Source: Saccharina japonica
Lineage: Eukaryota > Sar > Phaeophyceae > Laminariales > Laminariaceae
DNA: 64,000 nucleotides
Assembly: GCA_008828725.1 (NCBI GenBank)
Contig: MEHQ01004424.1
Span: 129,607 to 193,606 of the forward strand
Direction: 5' to 3'
Shown here: in pieces, positions 1 through 12,299 of the stretch
Numbering within the stretch: position 1 is the first letter of the stretch
Layout: every line of letters starts with the position of its first letter
Notes under the pieces: model-generated
What the model was told of the DNA's origin: nothing
Database searches by the model: none
The model's input: the letters and a program-made list of their open reading frames with translations, nothing else
Made by a program: the position numbers and the translations under genes

Positions 1-275
1 GTTTTATTTTATTTATTTTTATTAGTGTTCCCTTTTCGCATTTTCTTTTCGTTTTTTCTCTTTCACGCAGCTGGGTTGCTAGCAGAGATGGTCGGGCCTG
101 TCGTATACAGCATTGCATTGTCTCCTCTGCTGCTTACTGCATTGCAGCGTAGTATCTCTGTGTCGTTGTTTTGTGACCACATAACTGGTATCTCTCTAGG
201 ATGAAGAATCGGCACAGACACTACAGCCGTGGGTGTGCCGGATGTCGACGGGTAGAAAGGACGGAAACACACAAT
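1..275 (-). repeat. Dispersed repeat family R1, copy A
   Basis: This stretch matches 51170-51610 and, in part, 4964-5063. The shared core includes the TCTCTCTAGGATG motif and a following CGGCACAGACAC block. One end is T-rich on the plus strand, which would be an A-rich 3' end if the element reads on the minus strand. That layout suggests a LINE or SINE 3' end, but no coding sequence or tRNA-like box was seen. The strand is inferred only from the A-rich tail. Confidence 0.55.
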
Positions 276-979
276 GACGAACAGCTGCAGTATAGCGAAC
301 GATAACAGAAGAACATATATATACACATATCATACACATAAAGAGAGACTCACATGCACATCCCTGGTAAATACGTATTTATTTACAGTACATTTACAAA
401 ACCGAAATAAGCATACTTGGCGAAGCACGGGTGGAACTTTATATACGACCGAACAATTACGTACCAGCTGTACCGGAAACAACTACGTACGTACACGTTC
501 CACCCAGATTGATATTATACTCGTACATTGTACCGTAAGGTTTTACTTCGTACTCGTACGAGTGCACCTAAAACCCTAATCCCACGACCGATACGTGGGA
601 GGACGGTTCGCGCTTCGCGCTCTCGATGTCTTTCACCGTACTCCCACCAGGACCTGTTCCCACCCGGATCTGATCTCATTTATCACTCTGCTCCCATCCA
701 CAAGGTGCAGAAATCCAATCAGCCCTCCGCAGGAGCCGCCGGGGGCCGTGAGTTAGAAGCGTGAACCGTAAATCTAGAGCGCGAAGCGCCAACCGTCAAA
801 CCGTCATCCCACGTAAAGTTTTGTGAGATCAGGGTTCTTGGTGCACTACGCGTACCCATTATAACCAATATGATAACAATCTGGGTGTACAATCATTCCA
901 ACCGAGCTGGGTGCACGGGTTTGTTTCGGAAGCACAGCAGCAACACAATATTTAAAGAACAGGCACTCGTATGCGACGA
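276..979. other. Non-coding stretch, nothing recognised
   Basis: No open frame here resembles a known protein. Short TACGTAC and CTCGTACG motifs recur, as they do across the intergenic DNA of this window. I see no gene. Confidence 0.4.
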
Positions 980-1057
980 CAGCAGCAGCAACGGCAGCAG
1001 CAACAGCAGCAGCAGCAACAGCAACAACAGCAACAACAGCAAGCAACAACAGCAGCA

Positions 1058-1101
<44 letters not shown>
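980..1101 (+). repeat. CAG/CAA trinucleotide microsatellite
   Basis: About 120 bases of interrupted CAG and CAA triplets end in an uninterrupted CAG run. All frames stay open by composition alone, giving poly-Gln, poly-Ser or poly-Ala on one strand and poly-Cys, poly-Ala or poly-Leu on the other. No flanking domain or splice context supports a coding role. Confidence 0.9.
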
Positions 1102-1371
1102 TAACATTTCAGAGCAGCGGCTTCGGCAGCGGCAGTAGTGGCGGTGGAGGCGGCGGCTGTACACTAAGCATTTGTGTGCACAGTTGTCGCAGCAGCACCA
1201 AAAAAAGGAGAAGAGCCCCAAGGGTCTCCGAAAAAAAAAAAAAACGACACCACACTCCAAATTGTTTTTTTGGGATACCAAATATAGGGGGGGGGGTGTC
1301 AATTTGTTTATTTAGGCACCCTCCGGCGTATAGGGGGGTACATACCATACTAAATCTTATATAAACTGAAT
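1102..1371. other. Homopolymer-rich spacer
   Basis: This is spacer between the CAG microsatellite and the 180-bp satellite. It has an A14 run near 1231 and a G9 run near 1288. No gene was recognised. Confidence 0.4.
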
Positions 1372-2186
1372 CAGACCATCCATAAACCGCAGCACCATAC
1401 TATTTCCTATATAAACAAAATCCATACTAAAACCTATATAAACCAATAGCAGGGGATATTGGTGAATCGTCCCCGCATTCCCAAGGGTAGGCAAGGCCTT
1501 CAAGACAATACAACACCACCCAGCGTTTCTGCATAAGGTTTTAAACGAAATCAAGCCATCCATAAACTGCAGTACCATACTTTTTCCTATATAAACCAAC
1601 TCCGTACAAAAACCTATACAAACCAATAGCAGGGGATGTTGGTGAGTCGTCCCCGCATTCCCAAGGGTAGGCAAGGCCTTCTAGACGATACAACACCACC
1701 CAGCGTTTTTGCTTAGGGTTATGAACCAAATCAGACCATCCATAAACCGCAGCACCATACTATTTCCTATATAAACCAAATCCATACTAAAACCTATATA
1801 AACCAATATCAGGGGATGTTGGTAAATCGTCCCCGCATTCCCAAGGGTAGGCAAGGCCTTCTAGACGATACAACACCACCCAGCGTTTCTGCTTAGGGTT
1901 ATGAATCAAATCAGACCATCCATAAACCGCAGTACCATACTTTTTCCTATATAAACCAATTCCATACTAAAACCTATATAAAAATATCAGGGGATGTTGG
2001 TGAGTCGTCCCCGCATTCCCAAGGGTAGGCAAGGCCTTCTAGACGATACAACACCACCCAGCGTTTCTGCTTAGAGTTATGAACCAAATCAGACCATCCA
2101 TAAACTGGAGTACCATACTATTTCCTATATAAACCAACTCCACACTACAACCTATATAGGGCAATATCAGGGGATGTTGGTAAGAT
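1372..2186 (+). repeat. 180-bp tandem satellite, about 4.5 units
   Basis: Copies of the block beginning CCATCCATAAACxG start near 1376, 1556, 1736, 1916 and 2094, so the period is 180 bp with a small shortening in the last full unit. Each unit has two CCTATATAAA motifs, a GTCCCCGCATTCCCAAGG block and an ACACCACCCAGCG block. Units differ by scattered substitutions, so the array is not brand new. No protein is encoded. The period is close to nucleosome-repeat length, as in many satellites. Confidence 0.9.
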
Positions 2187-2395
2187 GGCATTCGTATTCC
2201 GGGTAATTATAATAACGGGAGCACAATGATGCCTTTCCGGGCAGATGCCATCACGGCTCTGGGATTAAATAAGCTATACTTTACTCCTACGCTTGATTAT
2301 ACACGAAAAAAGAAAGTGAGTAACACGCAGAACATGCTTAATAGAAAGACCTGCAAGGGATACTCCGTGTCTCACCCAGTTTTATAACACTATGC
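2187..2395 (+). repeat. Dispersed repeat family R2, partial copy
   Basis: This stretch is similar to 15100-15262, and so also to the mirrored copy near 18639-18800. Shared blocks include the CAATGATGCC motif, CTCCTACGCTTGATT, and a segment ending in TCTCACCCAG. It lies directly against the 180-bp satellite. The family is unclassified and no coding sequence was seen. Confidence 0.6.
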
Positions 2396-2429
2396 AGCTA
2401 TTTGAGGCAGGGGGTAGAGGTGGTGAATA

Positions 2430-2452
2430 CCGTTAGGGTTAGGGTTAGGGTC
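2430..2452 (+). repeat. Short internal TTAGGG telomere-type repeat
   Basis: Three TTAGGG-type units lie inside non-telomeric DNA, with single-copy sequence on both sides. This is an interstitial telomeric sequence, not a chromosome end. Confidence 0.8.
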
Positions 2453-2954
2453 AGGAGGTGCCCCTCGGCTTTTTCAGCTAGGCGTTACAAAATATGTATG
2501 TAACCCGCGGGTTACTAATAATTTAATACGTAGGGCCTTGATACTTGATACTTCGCCATCGTCAACCTTGCAGAGCTCTACATAACATTTAACTCATACA
2601 TACGTGTACGTATAATAATATATTATACGCCATGCAGTGTAGGGTAAGGTACGGATAGACTACGCGTAGCTCATCTTGTCCCTCAATCTGTGGCTACCAA
2701 TTATAGGCAAAAATCATGATCACCGTCTCGACAACCACAAACCCACCCGCACCACCCCTTCCGCCTTCGTCAGTCCGCGTACAGTACGTAGTACATCCAC
2801 CAATTATTAGTTTCTGACTCCTTCGTGCCTTCTTGCGCTTCGCACCCCCCCTTCCCGCGCCTGCCGTTATTTACCCGCACGAAATGCTGCCCAATGCCTG
2901 GTGTACATGTTTACTGGCTGGTGGGGGTGAAACATACTCCGTACCGGAACGAAG
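2453..2954. promoter_or_regulatory. Region upstream of decarboxylase copy 1
   Basis: This stretch should hold the promoter, the 5' leader and a first coding exon of the gene that starts at about 2955. The first recognised exon has no in-frame ATG back to the in-frame stop near 2928, so the initiator must lie further upstream. I could not identify that exon or a clear TATA box. Confidence 0.3.
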
Positions 2955-5900
2955 CCCCCTAGCGACGGCGCTACACGTGCTTCGCCGCGAGTATTAGTGC
3001 CGTTAGCCTCCACGTCTTCTGAACCACCACCTACTTCGCCTTCTTCTTCTTCCGACGAGGGAAGGTTGTTCGATTCGGAGGGGTGGGAGGGTGAGGCGGA
3101 TGTGTTCGACTGGGAGCCGTTTCGCCTCTTGGGGCGGTCGATGGTCGATTACATCGCAAACTACTACGATAGCGTCGAGGCTCGCCCGGTCGGGGCGCGT
3201 GTCGAGCCTGGCTACCTAAAGGTGCGTGTAAACGTATGTGGGGAGAGTTTTTGGATTATGGGCGTATCTCTCTCTGTCTGTGATGACACGCACAAACAAG
3301 TGGAAGGCAAAGAGCCGCAGTTGTACTTGGGTTTTCTTCTCACACGTACACCATGTGGATCTTGGATTGCACCTACAAAGTACGCAATTATACGCATGAT
3401 ATCTTATACAAAGCTCTCCATACATACAATCTGGCCCATTGGTAGCCTCTCCAGTTCTTGGCTTAACATCTTACAACTACAGGTAACTGCTGGCCTCTGG
3501 AAGAACACCAAGACGTTTTCGCTGTTTGTGCCTCCTTCAAGACCGACGACCCTCCTCTCCGGAGCGGCCTTTCCTTCACCCTCCGACCGTGCCGCTGCCC
3601 TCCGAGAAAACTGGGAGCACTGCCTTAACTGTCATGAAGACACACTCTCCATAAAACACTGCTGTAGGCATAGCTTTGTTGATGCGAGCGGCCGTTTGAA
3701 CCCCGACCTTGCAAGACTCGGCGACGATGACGCTTACAGACGATGGCAAGAAGCACGCATATGCAGTCACCGCCGCGGCGGCACACCTTCGGGAGGTTTA
3801 GAACGTTGGCTTCCTTCATCATAGCGCCTGTTGTTTTGTTCGATTGCCTTTCTTAGCCTTTTTCCCGGCCTAGCAACTCAGAGGTGTGGGAGTGGGTTTT
3901 GAGGAGCCACATCTGAATCTTCGACTCATGTTCGAGTTCGTGGATTTGGGATTCCCCCGAATTTCACATATTTCTGCATATACGGCTCTCAGGATGGGCT
4001 AGTGTTATAGTATGGGCTTGGAAGACCGGTAATTACCTCAGGATAATATGTAATGTATCCGTGTTTGTATTACTTGGATGCCCTTCGTATTCGGGACAAT
4101 CATGACAATGGAAGGGCAATGATGCTCTTCCCTGTCAGATAAACCCTCGGCTCTGATGGGATAATAGAGTGTTCGCGTTTTTTTTTCTTACTTTTACTTC
4201 TCTAAAAAATCTCCCGACGGGAGGATTTGAGGTAATTTTTTGGAAAAACGGCGAAAAAAAGTACTTTAGCGAAGTAAGGACTTGATCAAAAGTTACGGTA
4301 ACTTTTGGCTCTCAGTTTCATTGGCCTACACACACCGAGCATTCTACCGACGCAGAACGCCCCAACACAACACAACAACCGATGGGAGCACAGAGGCTTG
4401 AGAGGTGTAGCTAGAGTATGACACGGACGAGCGGTGTTGGATTATGCTAGCGGGGCGCCGGCGGACTGCCGGCGGCACGGTACGCTCTCGCCGGCTTGGT
4501 GTCGTGGAGGATGCGTCGTTCATAAATAACTACTCGTACGAGTACGAGTACTCGTATGTACACGTCGTACCGCCTTGCTTGTAGAGCGCGACAGGATGAC
4601 AGATCGTCGTGTATCAGTTCAATTCCACCACACTGCGGTAGCAGCAGTAGCAGCAGCGGCGGCGCGCCGCCACGGTCTATACACGTCTAAACCCTAACCC
4701 TGCAGAACACGAACAAAACTACCACGCTAAACAAAACAACAAAATCGCAGCAACATTATACGTGTGAAGTATACTTTAACGAAAGTCCGTCCCCTAGTCC
4801 ACAGTATGTACGAGTATGCGGTCCCCTAGTGCAGCGGTTCCCTAGCCCAATTTCCCCGAACCGGTCCCCGAACGCACTGGTCTCCTAATGCAATACAGCT
4901 TTTACCTCGATCAATGTGCGATGGTTTTTGTTTCCTCTGCCTCACAGTCGGTGACCAGATCATTTATACCAGGTATCTCTCTAGGATGGAGAATCAGGAC
5001 CGACACTGGGTGTGCTGATGCCGTTGGGTACGAGTGAACGGTTTGATGTGAACACTACACACAATATCATTCAGCGGTCCGCATCTCATGCGGTGTTCAT
5101 CCGTGGAGTGTGTCACTTGCTCGTGTGCCATCGCTGGACAACCCCTCGAGACAGCCGAGCCAACCGCAGTGTTTGTAGCCAAGCCACGTCCCGCCGACAA
5201 GCACGAGACCACCTGACATGCGTAACAGCAGCCAGACAGTGCGCGCGCGTGACTGCATAACCTGGACGGTCACACCGACCAAGCTTTCGCGCCACAAGAG
5301 ACTCGCTGTCATCCTTGACGTGCTCATCGACTTCCGCATGCCCTCGCCCACACCACCGCCACATAAAACGCGAAGGGAAACCCCGTTGTTTCGACCGTCC
5401 CGACGCGTAATGACTCACAGCTGCGACCGTCCCTTACGCTAGACCACCCCTTCTATCTCTAGGCCGTTGTTTTTAGCACCTACCCCCCCCCTCCCCCTGT
5501 CATCATCGCCCCTCACCAGAAATTCTTGAAAACAAAGGAGTTTCCCTTCCACGGCGAGAAATGGACTGACATTATGGCCGACGTCGAGTCAATGATCATG
5601 CCAGGGATTACTCATTGGCAGCACCCAAGGTACGTCTGGTTAGTCGTTATTTGTTTTGCCGCAGCCACCCGAAGCATACTGCCGCAAGGGTTGTATCCCC
5701 TGGTTCTGGGGAGGAATCGATCAGTTCAATAACGGTGCCAAAGTGGCAGGAGATCCGTTTCTTGGAAGCGTACTAAAGCGTGATGAGCTCCAGAGTGGAT
5801 CTTGAACGATGGCCTCAGGTAGCCACGCAAGTGACGAGCGTGTGACGGGAATCCTTGAGCAACACGTGGACTGGCGCTCGGTGTTCGGTATGCTATATTC

Positions 5901-8900
5901 CTTCTCGTATGCTTCCTCTAAAGCGGACGGAGCGGCGGAGGCCAACGTGTTCGCAATCTCCAAACGTATTAACCGCGCAAGTGTTCCTAAGTCAATCCTG
6001 CTGTGTGTGTTTTCAGATTCTTCGCGTTCTATCCGGCCAACTCGTCCCCTGCGGCCGTCCTTGGCGATATGTTGGCGAGCATGTTCAACGTCATCGGCTT
6101 CTCGTGGGAGTCGTGCCCGGCGTCGACGGAGTTGGAAATGGTAGTTCTCGGTGAGCTTGTGACTTTGTGAGTAGTGCTTGACAGAGAACGACGCCAACCC
6201 TCCTAGGCGAGAGGTCGCGAAACGCGCTCGTCTCTCGCCCCTTCCCAATGATTCCGCTGACGCAAACGCCCTCAAACGAGATCGAACCCTTCTTGGCATA
6301 CGCTTTCGGTCCGTGTCATACGCGTACATGCTGTCGCCACACGCTTCCCGTGCTGTGCACGTGATGAATCATTTTTTTTTGTTTTTCTTCGTTTTTTGGT
6401 TCCACTTATCGGCATCGCAGACCAGCTCGCCCAAGCCGTGGGTCTTCCTGACGTGTTCTTGTCGGATGGGGAAGGGGGAGGAGTCATCCAAGGGTCTGCG
6501 AGTGATTCCACCCTTGTTGCACTGATATCGGCGAGGGAACGGGCTCTCACGTATATGCGGCGGGCGAATCCTGGGGTCGACGACCATGAGTTAATGGCTA
6601 AAATGACCCTATACGCTTCAGACCAGGTGAGCCAGGCCACTCGGAAGCGAGGTGCCCATATTGTCCTGAATCCGCTTCGAGCACGTGATAATTCCCACAA
6701 CATCGATTTCTTGGCGGTCAGACAGTTTCTGGCCACATCCTTCGCACTACCGCCGCCCTGACCCAACGCCTGTCGCATGCGCGTTGCGTCGTCATCAACA
6801 CCAGGCGCACTCGTCCGTGCAGAAAGCTGCCAACATTGCTGGGCTTGGAGCAAACATGCGGGTAATCCCCGCTAGCGGGAGGGGCGGATCGGCCGATGAC
6901 AGCGCCTACGCTTTAGACCCGGCCGACCTTGCGACCGCGATGAAGGAGGATGTCGCCGCCGGCCTGACACCCGTGTTCGTCACCGCTAACGTCGGTTCGA
7001 CCAACTCCTGCGCGATCGATCCCGTGCTCGCCATCGCGAAAGTCTGTCGCAGGTAGGGGTGGGTGCACTTTATTGATCGCGACAAGCGGGGCAGGGGTGG
7101 GATCACTCATGCTTTTCGCTTCTGCTGTCGGATCCGAATAGAGCTAAATGTTGCTGGTGAACGTTTACTGGTAAACGGAGTTAGTATGTCGCAAACCCTG
7201 TTAGAAAAGTTGCAATCTACCCTACGAACACATATCCTGAGCATACGCACGGACTCCGTGTCCTGTTGAATGTCCTCCCGCCCCCTCAGTTTCTTGGAGG
7301 AAACGAGTACAAAATGCAAGCATCGTGGAACGGGCGAGGCAGCGGAGGGGCTAGTGCCATGGCTACATGTTGACTCTGCGGTGAGACCGCACCGGTTAGA
7401 CCAATAAGTGGCTTCAGTCCTCAAGCGCCGTGCGGGTGGCCCCATTCGGCAAGAATTAAACAAGTATGCGTAGGCGCTGCTTCTGTGTACCCTTAGACGC
7501 TTCGTCGATGCACTACTGCCGTGCCACGGTATGTGCAGCCCTTTCAAGGCAGTCCTCTCGCAGTTTCATCAAGTACGGTTGGTGTCCCCCTTGGGCTACG
7601 TATGCACTCCCTCTCGTTCGACCTCTCGATTATTTCGACGATGTTTCCGCTGGCTGGTGCCCAACATGATGATGAGTGGAACGACGCTTCTTGGTGGTGA
7701 AACCAAACGCGCTGTTGTGCTTGCCGCCGCCGCCGCTTCCTCCACTTCAAAGTATGCTGGATCTGCAGCTGTGTGTCCGGAGAATCGATGGATACTAGAG
7801 GGCGTCGAAGCGGCCGACAGCGTCATGTTCAATGTTCACAAATGGTGAGCGGACGCACAAAGGGTGTGACCACGCAGCAATTGTTTTTTGCCTGAGTTGG
7901 GCTTGACCCCAGCCGCGCCGTACGCTCGGCCTACGGACAACGTCTCTCCCTTGAACAAACCGAAGTACATCCGTGTATTACAGTAGGCTCCCTGGTGTAT
8001 TTTTGAGAGGTCGGCACGAAGCTGCACCGCCGCGTCGAATGAACGCGAGGCGGTACGGGCCGAAATTTATCGACGCAAAGAGAAGCCCGAGCACAAGGTT
8101 GTGGACGACAAAACTCTGCCAGTATTGATGTTGCTCAGTGTTATTTTCCCTCATCTCTATACCCCACTCGCCTCTTCCAGCCCTTCTGTGCTGTTTTTCG
8201 GACGGTTTCCCTCGGACGTTGCGGGGATCCAATGTATTTATAGTTACAGTAGACACGTGCTGTTGTCGGGAGTCTGAACTACGAGGAACGGTAGACCCGT
8301 CATAGGCCTGCTCTCTCCAGAAATCCTACATACATGGTGTCGATCGAGGAGAGAGATAAATGGTGGGGCGCGGCGCATCTTCCACACGGAAGGAAGCAAC
8401 CGTTGCTATCATTATGCTCTTGCCGTTGGCGGTGTCGTTGCTGGTGGATGCCTTCCTGCTTATCTTCTGACTATCCTATTCCACCGCTGACCCGCTCCTC
8501 GCTCCGTCCTCGTGTTTTCTGCCCTGAACACACAGGCTCTTGGTGAATTTCGACTGTTCAGCCCTCTGGGTCAGAAAGAGCGCTAATGTGATCGACGCAA
8601 TGTCTGTCAAACAGGATATTTTGTATTCAAAGGAAAATCAAGGAGACCACGTGGCTGACTTCAAGGATTGGCAGGTGCGGGAACGGCTGCAAGAAACGTC
8701 CGGTGCCACCCATAGCGCTACTGAATGCAAGCCTTAGCATATCGTGCACGCAACCAATCAGAGGGCAACTATGGTTGTGTTGGGGTTTCTCTGTCTCGGG
8801 GTAGCAGCAAATGCGCATGTTTTCCTTCAGTCTACCACCGTATCCCTCTTCGATCGAAAAATCGGACTGATCACCTCCATCTTGATAGGTGTTGGCTGAA

Positions 8901-10520
8901 TCATTTTAATCGCGATTAGCTGAGTTATCATACAGAGACACACAGAAAACAGCGCTTGGGTAAGCAAGTGACTGCACGCCTGGTTTTATCCAGGCCAGAT
9001 CAGCTCGTAATATATGGAGGAGCACGGAAGGTGTGCGTGCTGCGTGCGTCACCGAACGGTGCTGGGCAAGGACAGATCTTCGGTTTTTATTTTAGCGCGT
9101 CGATTTCCCGGAAGCTTCTTTCGGTCGGCCGCGTCGTTTTCCATACCCCAAAGCCCAAAACCATCACCTACTCGACGAATCCATTTTCTCGCAGGTACCC
9201 CTTAGCCGCAAGTTTCGGTCGTTGAAGGTTTGGTTGACGATGCGTGCGTTCGGCCTGGACAAGGTCAGGGGGCACATTCGACATCACACGAAGCTTGCGA
9301 GGGATTTTGCGGCGATGGTGGAGACGGACGAAAGGTGACGAATGGAACGGAATATGCTTGATTACGGCAACCAGTGCTTGCAAAAGTGTCAGTCATAAGT
9401 TTCTTCTTAATTTGTTTTCGTGGGTTTCCTTTGGTGCGAGCAACTCGGGCCGGTACATTTTGTTTGGCAGTGCAGCACGTACAATAGGGTCCCAGCAGAA
9501 GCCCAGAATACTTTACCTCTCATGCCGCGAATGAGAGGGTAATTTGACCTTTTTTTTTATTTCGACCTTGCGCAAGGTTCGAGGTCGTCGCGCCAGCGCG
9601 CTTCGGACTGGTGTGTGTGCGGCTCAAATCAACAGATGCGGCCAACAAGGAGCTCAGGTAAGCAATGAGAAAGCGAAAAAGAAAGCTGCCGAACGGGCGT
9701 GTGAAGACTACGTCGGACGCGACTCGACCTATTCCGCGTATGTACCTGAGCGGGATTCCGGCGCAAATTACTTTTTATGCACAGAAGATGGCGCTCCAAC
9801 CGTGCACCATTCGCAAATAATACGGTCTACGACGAGTGAGCGAGGTAGTCGGGGGAGGGTGGGGGCAGAAGCGGCTTGAAGTATCGTGCTTAAGATCTGC
9901 ACGAGTCAACTATCCGTCAACGGGCTAACAGGCTGCAGGCGCGGTTCTTGGTAGAGCGAGGAGCGAAACGGTATACACTTCATGCTATCCCTCACAGGGA
10001 ACAGCGACATACCGCACACCAAGTATTTCGTAGCAGTGTGCCGCACTAACGTTGAACCTTGTGTCGGCCAGCGCTTTAACTGAATTGACAGCGGAATATT
10101 TGTTTCATGGGCGCCTGAAAGAAGAACCTGTCCAACCGGAGAGGAGGAGCTCGCCCCCTGCAACTCCCCCCACTGGAGCTTGAACCCACTAGAGCGACCT
10201 TCAGCATGCTTTTAGCCCCCACCCATTCCTCCTGTCGATAAATACATCGGACGGCTGGAGTATACTAATCGCACATACCCCCGTCCCTTGCTCTTCCCGC
10301 ACTCTCGAATACCTCTTCGCGATCGCGCTGTGGATGCTGATCGTGCCAAAGGTCGCGGATTGTTGATTCAGGGCTTGCTCTCTTTTCGTCCACTAAGCTG
10401 GGAGGCAAGACCTGCCTGAGGATTTGCGTGGGTTGCCCGTCGACGAACATCAGGCATATGCAAGAGTTGTGGGACGCTCTGAAACGAACCGCAGACGCCG
10501 TGGCATCCGACGGGTTCTAG
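2955..10520 (+). CDS. Aromatic-L-amino-acid decarboxylase family protein, copy 1 (PLP-dependent group II)
   Basis: Predicted PLP-dependent enzyme of the DOPA/tryptophan/tyrosine decarboxylase family. Exons: 2955-3221, 5520-5629, 6017-6150, 6421-6626, 6805-7052, 7290-7380, 7753-7844, 8536-8674, 9195-9334, 9577-9657, 10352-10520 (TAG). All junctions are GT-AG, phases agree and the joined frame is open, giving about 558 codons. Family landmarks in order: [46 protein letters not shown] with the PLP-stacking His, WLHVDSAYAGSA with the PLP Asp, and FNVHKW with the Schiff-base Lys. The catalytic-loop Tyr of plant and animal enzymes is replaced by Ile (VKQDILYS). Exon 6 adds a short polar insert before WLHVD. 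The first exon has no ATG, so an upstream start exon is missing from this model; 2955 is a likely splice acceptor. Substrate is unknown. Introns 1-10 hold repeats but no other gene. Confidence 0.85.
3836..4170 (+). repeat. R2 repeat copy in intron 1 of decarboxylase copy 1
   Basis: This is clearly similar to 14820-15170 and its mirror image. Shared blocks include GATTGCCTTTCTTAGC, GCAACTCAGAGGT, GGGCTAGTG and GGAAGGGCAATGATG. The copy has diverged from the palindrome copies, so the family is older than the palindrome. The rest of intron 1 (3222-5519) holds an R1 fragment and unrecognised sequence. Confidence 0.7.
4529..4562. repeat. CTCGTACGAGTAC palindrome cluster
   Basis: Overlapping palindromes are built from CTCGTACGAG and GAGTACTC. 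A near-identical cluster lies at 56403-56430, and shorter versions occur across the intergenic DNA. The function is unknown. Confidence 0.5.
4964..5063 (-). repeat. R1 repeat, partial copy in intron 1
   Basis: This matches 180-275 and 51515-51605 around the TCTCTCTAGGATG core. Only the end distal to the A-rich tail is present. Confidence 0.55.
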
Positions 10521-10827
10521 TGTTTCGCGCCGTCTGCCTTATGGCGTTTTTATTTGTTTCTCCCCTCCCCTTTCATTTTCTACCGGCTACGGCGGCACGC
10601 CACTGGTATTTGCTATTTGGGTGTTTACACGAATGTACCAGGTAACAACGTGTTTGGATTGGTCGAGCGTTTGGTGATATTTAGATCGGTCACAGGCGTT
10701 TGGCGGTATTTTACATTCAGGCTCCCAGCTGCCCCTGTGGAAGCGGCGCCCAATGCGACGTGGATAAACCCTGTGGTTAGTGGCGGGTCGTGTTGGGCGG
10801 CCGTACTTTGAAGTCTGGGTTCGGATA
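10521..10827. other. 3' flank of decarboxylase copy 1
   Basis: This is the downstream region after the TAG stop at 10520, up to the left end of the mariner-like element. It probably holds the 3' UTR. No canonical AATAAA was picked out and no gene was recognised. Confidence 0.4.
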
Positions 10828-12299
10828 CCGTATAACACGGAAGAAAGCACATCCCGGTGATACCAATTCGACGTTCAAAAATATTAACACCGGGTGTGCT
10901 GTTGTAGGAGGGTGTCGTATCTAACGTATCCCCGGTGATAGTCACCATGCACGGTAGCCCCGCCGCTAGGGGGTGTACTCATGCCGTGCACGGCCGTAGT
11001 CGTATGACCATAGACCCTCGCATCCCTACAATGCCGGGACGGGGCACGTTGGGTTTTCACCAACCAGGCAGACATTGCTTGCACCAAGCGCGAAGCGCCG
11101 TGAGGTATTTGGGCGAGGGGTGCTGTAACGAGAGTGTGTGGCATTGAGGGGGTGTGCTAACGGTACGTGATAATTGCTACGTAAAGAGCGTTAAGAAACC
11201 TCGGCCAGACTGCAGATGGCGTGATAGCAAGGGGGTCGACAACAATGGGGGTGATATCGGCAAAAACGGGTGTGCTAACATGTCAGAGGCTTTAGTCTGA
11301 AACCAGCGTACATTTTTCATTCCCACGCAATACTGCCGGTGGTGGTAAAGCCCACGCCTGATATCGGAAATGGCAGCAAAGATCCCCGCCTTGCTACAAT
11401 GCCGCAGAACGGTTACCGGTAGAGCACGAAGTATCTGCTGCGCTGGCGAAACTTCCGGGTTGGGACCCATTGCTGTTTAGCGCAGCGGGCGTCGGGAGGC
11501 GTGCTGCGTGCAGCGCAACACGAGGTTTCGCGCTGCGTAACCTTTTTCGCCGCTGGCGAAAAACCCGTTGGGCATGTCCCTCCCGCGGGAAAGATGATTG
11601 AGGCACCTTTTTTTGTTATTCCTGTGGTAAAAAAACTGTTTTAGGTGTCTATACGTCTATACACATTTTGTCAAGTGGTTTTCGGGCGAATATTAACGCA
11701 ACTGCTTGTCTCATTTGTTTGCCTCCAGCAGCCCTCTTCCCAGGTCACGTTTCGCTTCACGGAAGAGACATCGGAGCCCTATATACCGTATGTACTGAAT
11801 TCAGGTACTACCACAGGAATCCAATAGTGTCAAAAATCCCAATGATCGCTCCTCAGAGGCCTTTGCCCAGCTAAAAAAATAACTGCTGCCATGATAGTAC
11901 AACACCTCTGTTTCTAGCCGACGCCGCGAACAATACACCGTATGTCAGGTATAGCACTGCGCACTGGTTTGTTTTCAGTGCTACAATCGCACGCGGCACG
12001 TTCCGTGATTGGTCAGAAACCTACTACCGGCGCCGGTGGCTGGGGCGTAGGGCACAGTAGTAGAAGTAGTAGCAAGGGTTGTGAGTGAATGGTACCCACC
12101 AGGCGGTGTCCAGACGGTGTGATAATTTCGGCGTTTGATGCTTTTTTCAGATGCCACCTCCGTAGGGTGTGTGATATTCAACGTACCCCCGGTGATAAAA
12201 GCGACGATAAAAAAACAGCCCAAACATTATATCACCGGGTTTGCTCATGTAGGGGGGTGTAGCATCTAAGGGGTGTGTGCTTTCTTCCGTGTTATACTG
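10828..12299. mobile_element. Tc1/mariner-like non-autonomous DNA transposon
   Basis: The two ends form terminal inverted repeats: the left end begins CCGTATAACACGGAAGAAAG and the right end, reverse-complemented, begins CAGTATAACACGGAAGAAAG. They match at 23 of the first 24 bases. TA lies directly outside both ends (10826-10827 and 12300-12301), which fits the TA target duplication and CAGT-type ends of the IS630-Tc1-mariner superfamily. The 1472-bp interior has no transposase-like frame. CCCCGGTGATA and CCGGGTxTGCT motifs recur near both ends. A poly(C)-tailed repeat sits inside. Confidence 0.7.
10968..11118 (-). repeat. Poly(C)-tailed dispersed repeat (family PC), 5'-truncated copy
   Basis: This is a copy of the family whose longest members are 26624-26990 and 40917-41287. 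On the minus strand it ends CATGAGTACACCCCC. It is truncated at its 5' end after about 150 bases. It is nested inside the mariner-like element, so it either inserted after that element or was carried with it. Confidence 0.75.

Noticed and set aside
870-1364. Poly-Gln/poly-Ser open frame
   Set aside because: It is open only because of CAG/CAA triplets; other frames on both strands are open too, and no domain or splice context supports it.
1372-2186. Possible CRISPR-like array
   Set aside because: The whole 180-bp unit repeats, with no short repeat and variable spacer pattern. The context is eukaryotic.
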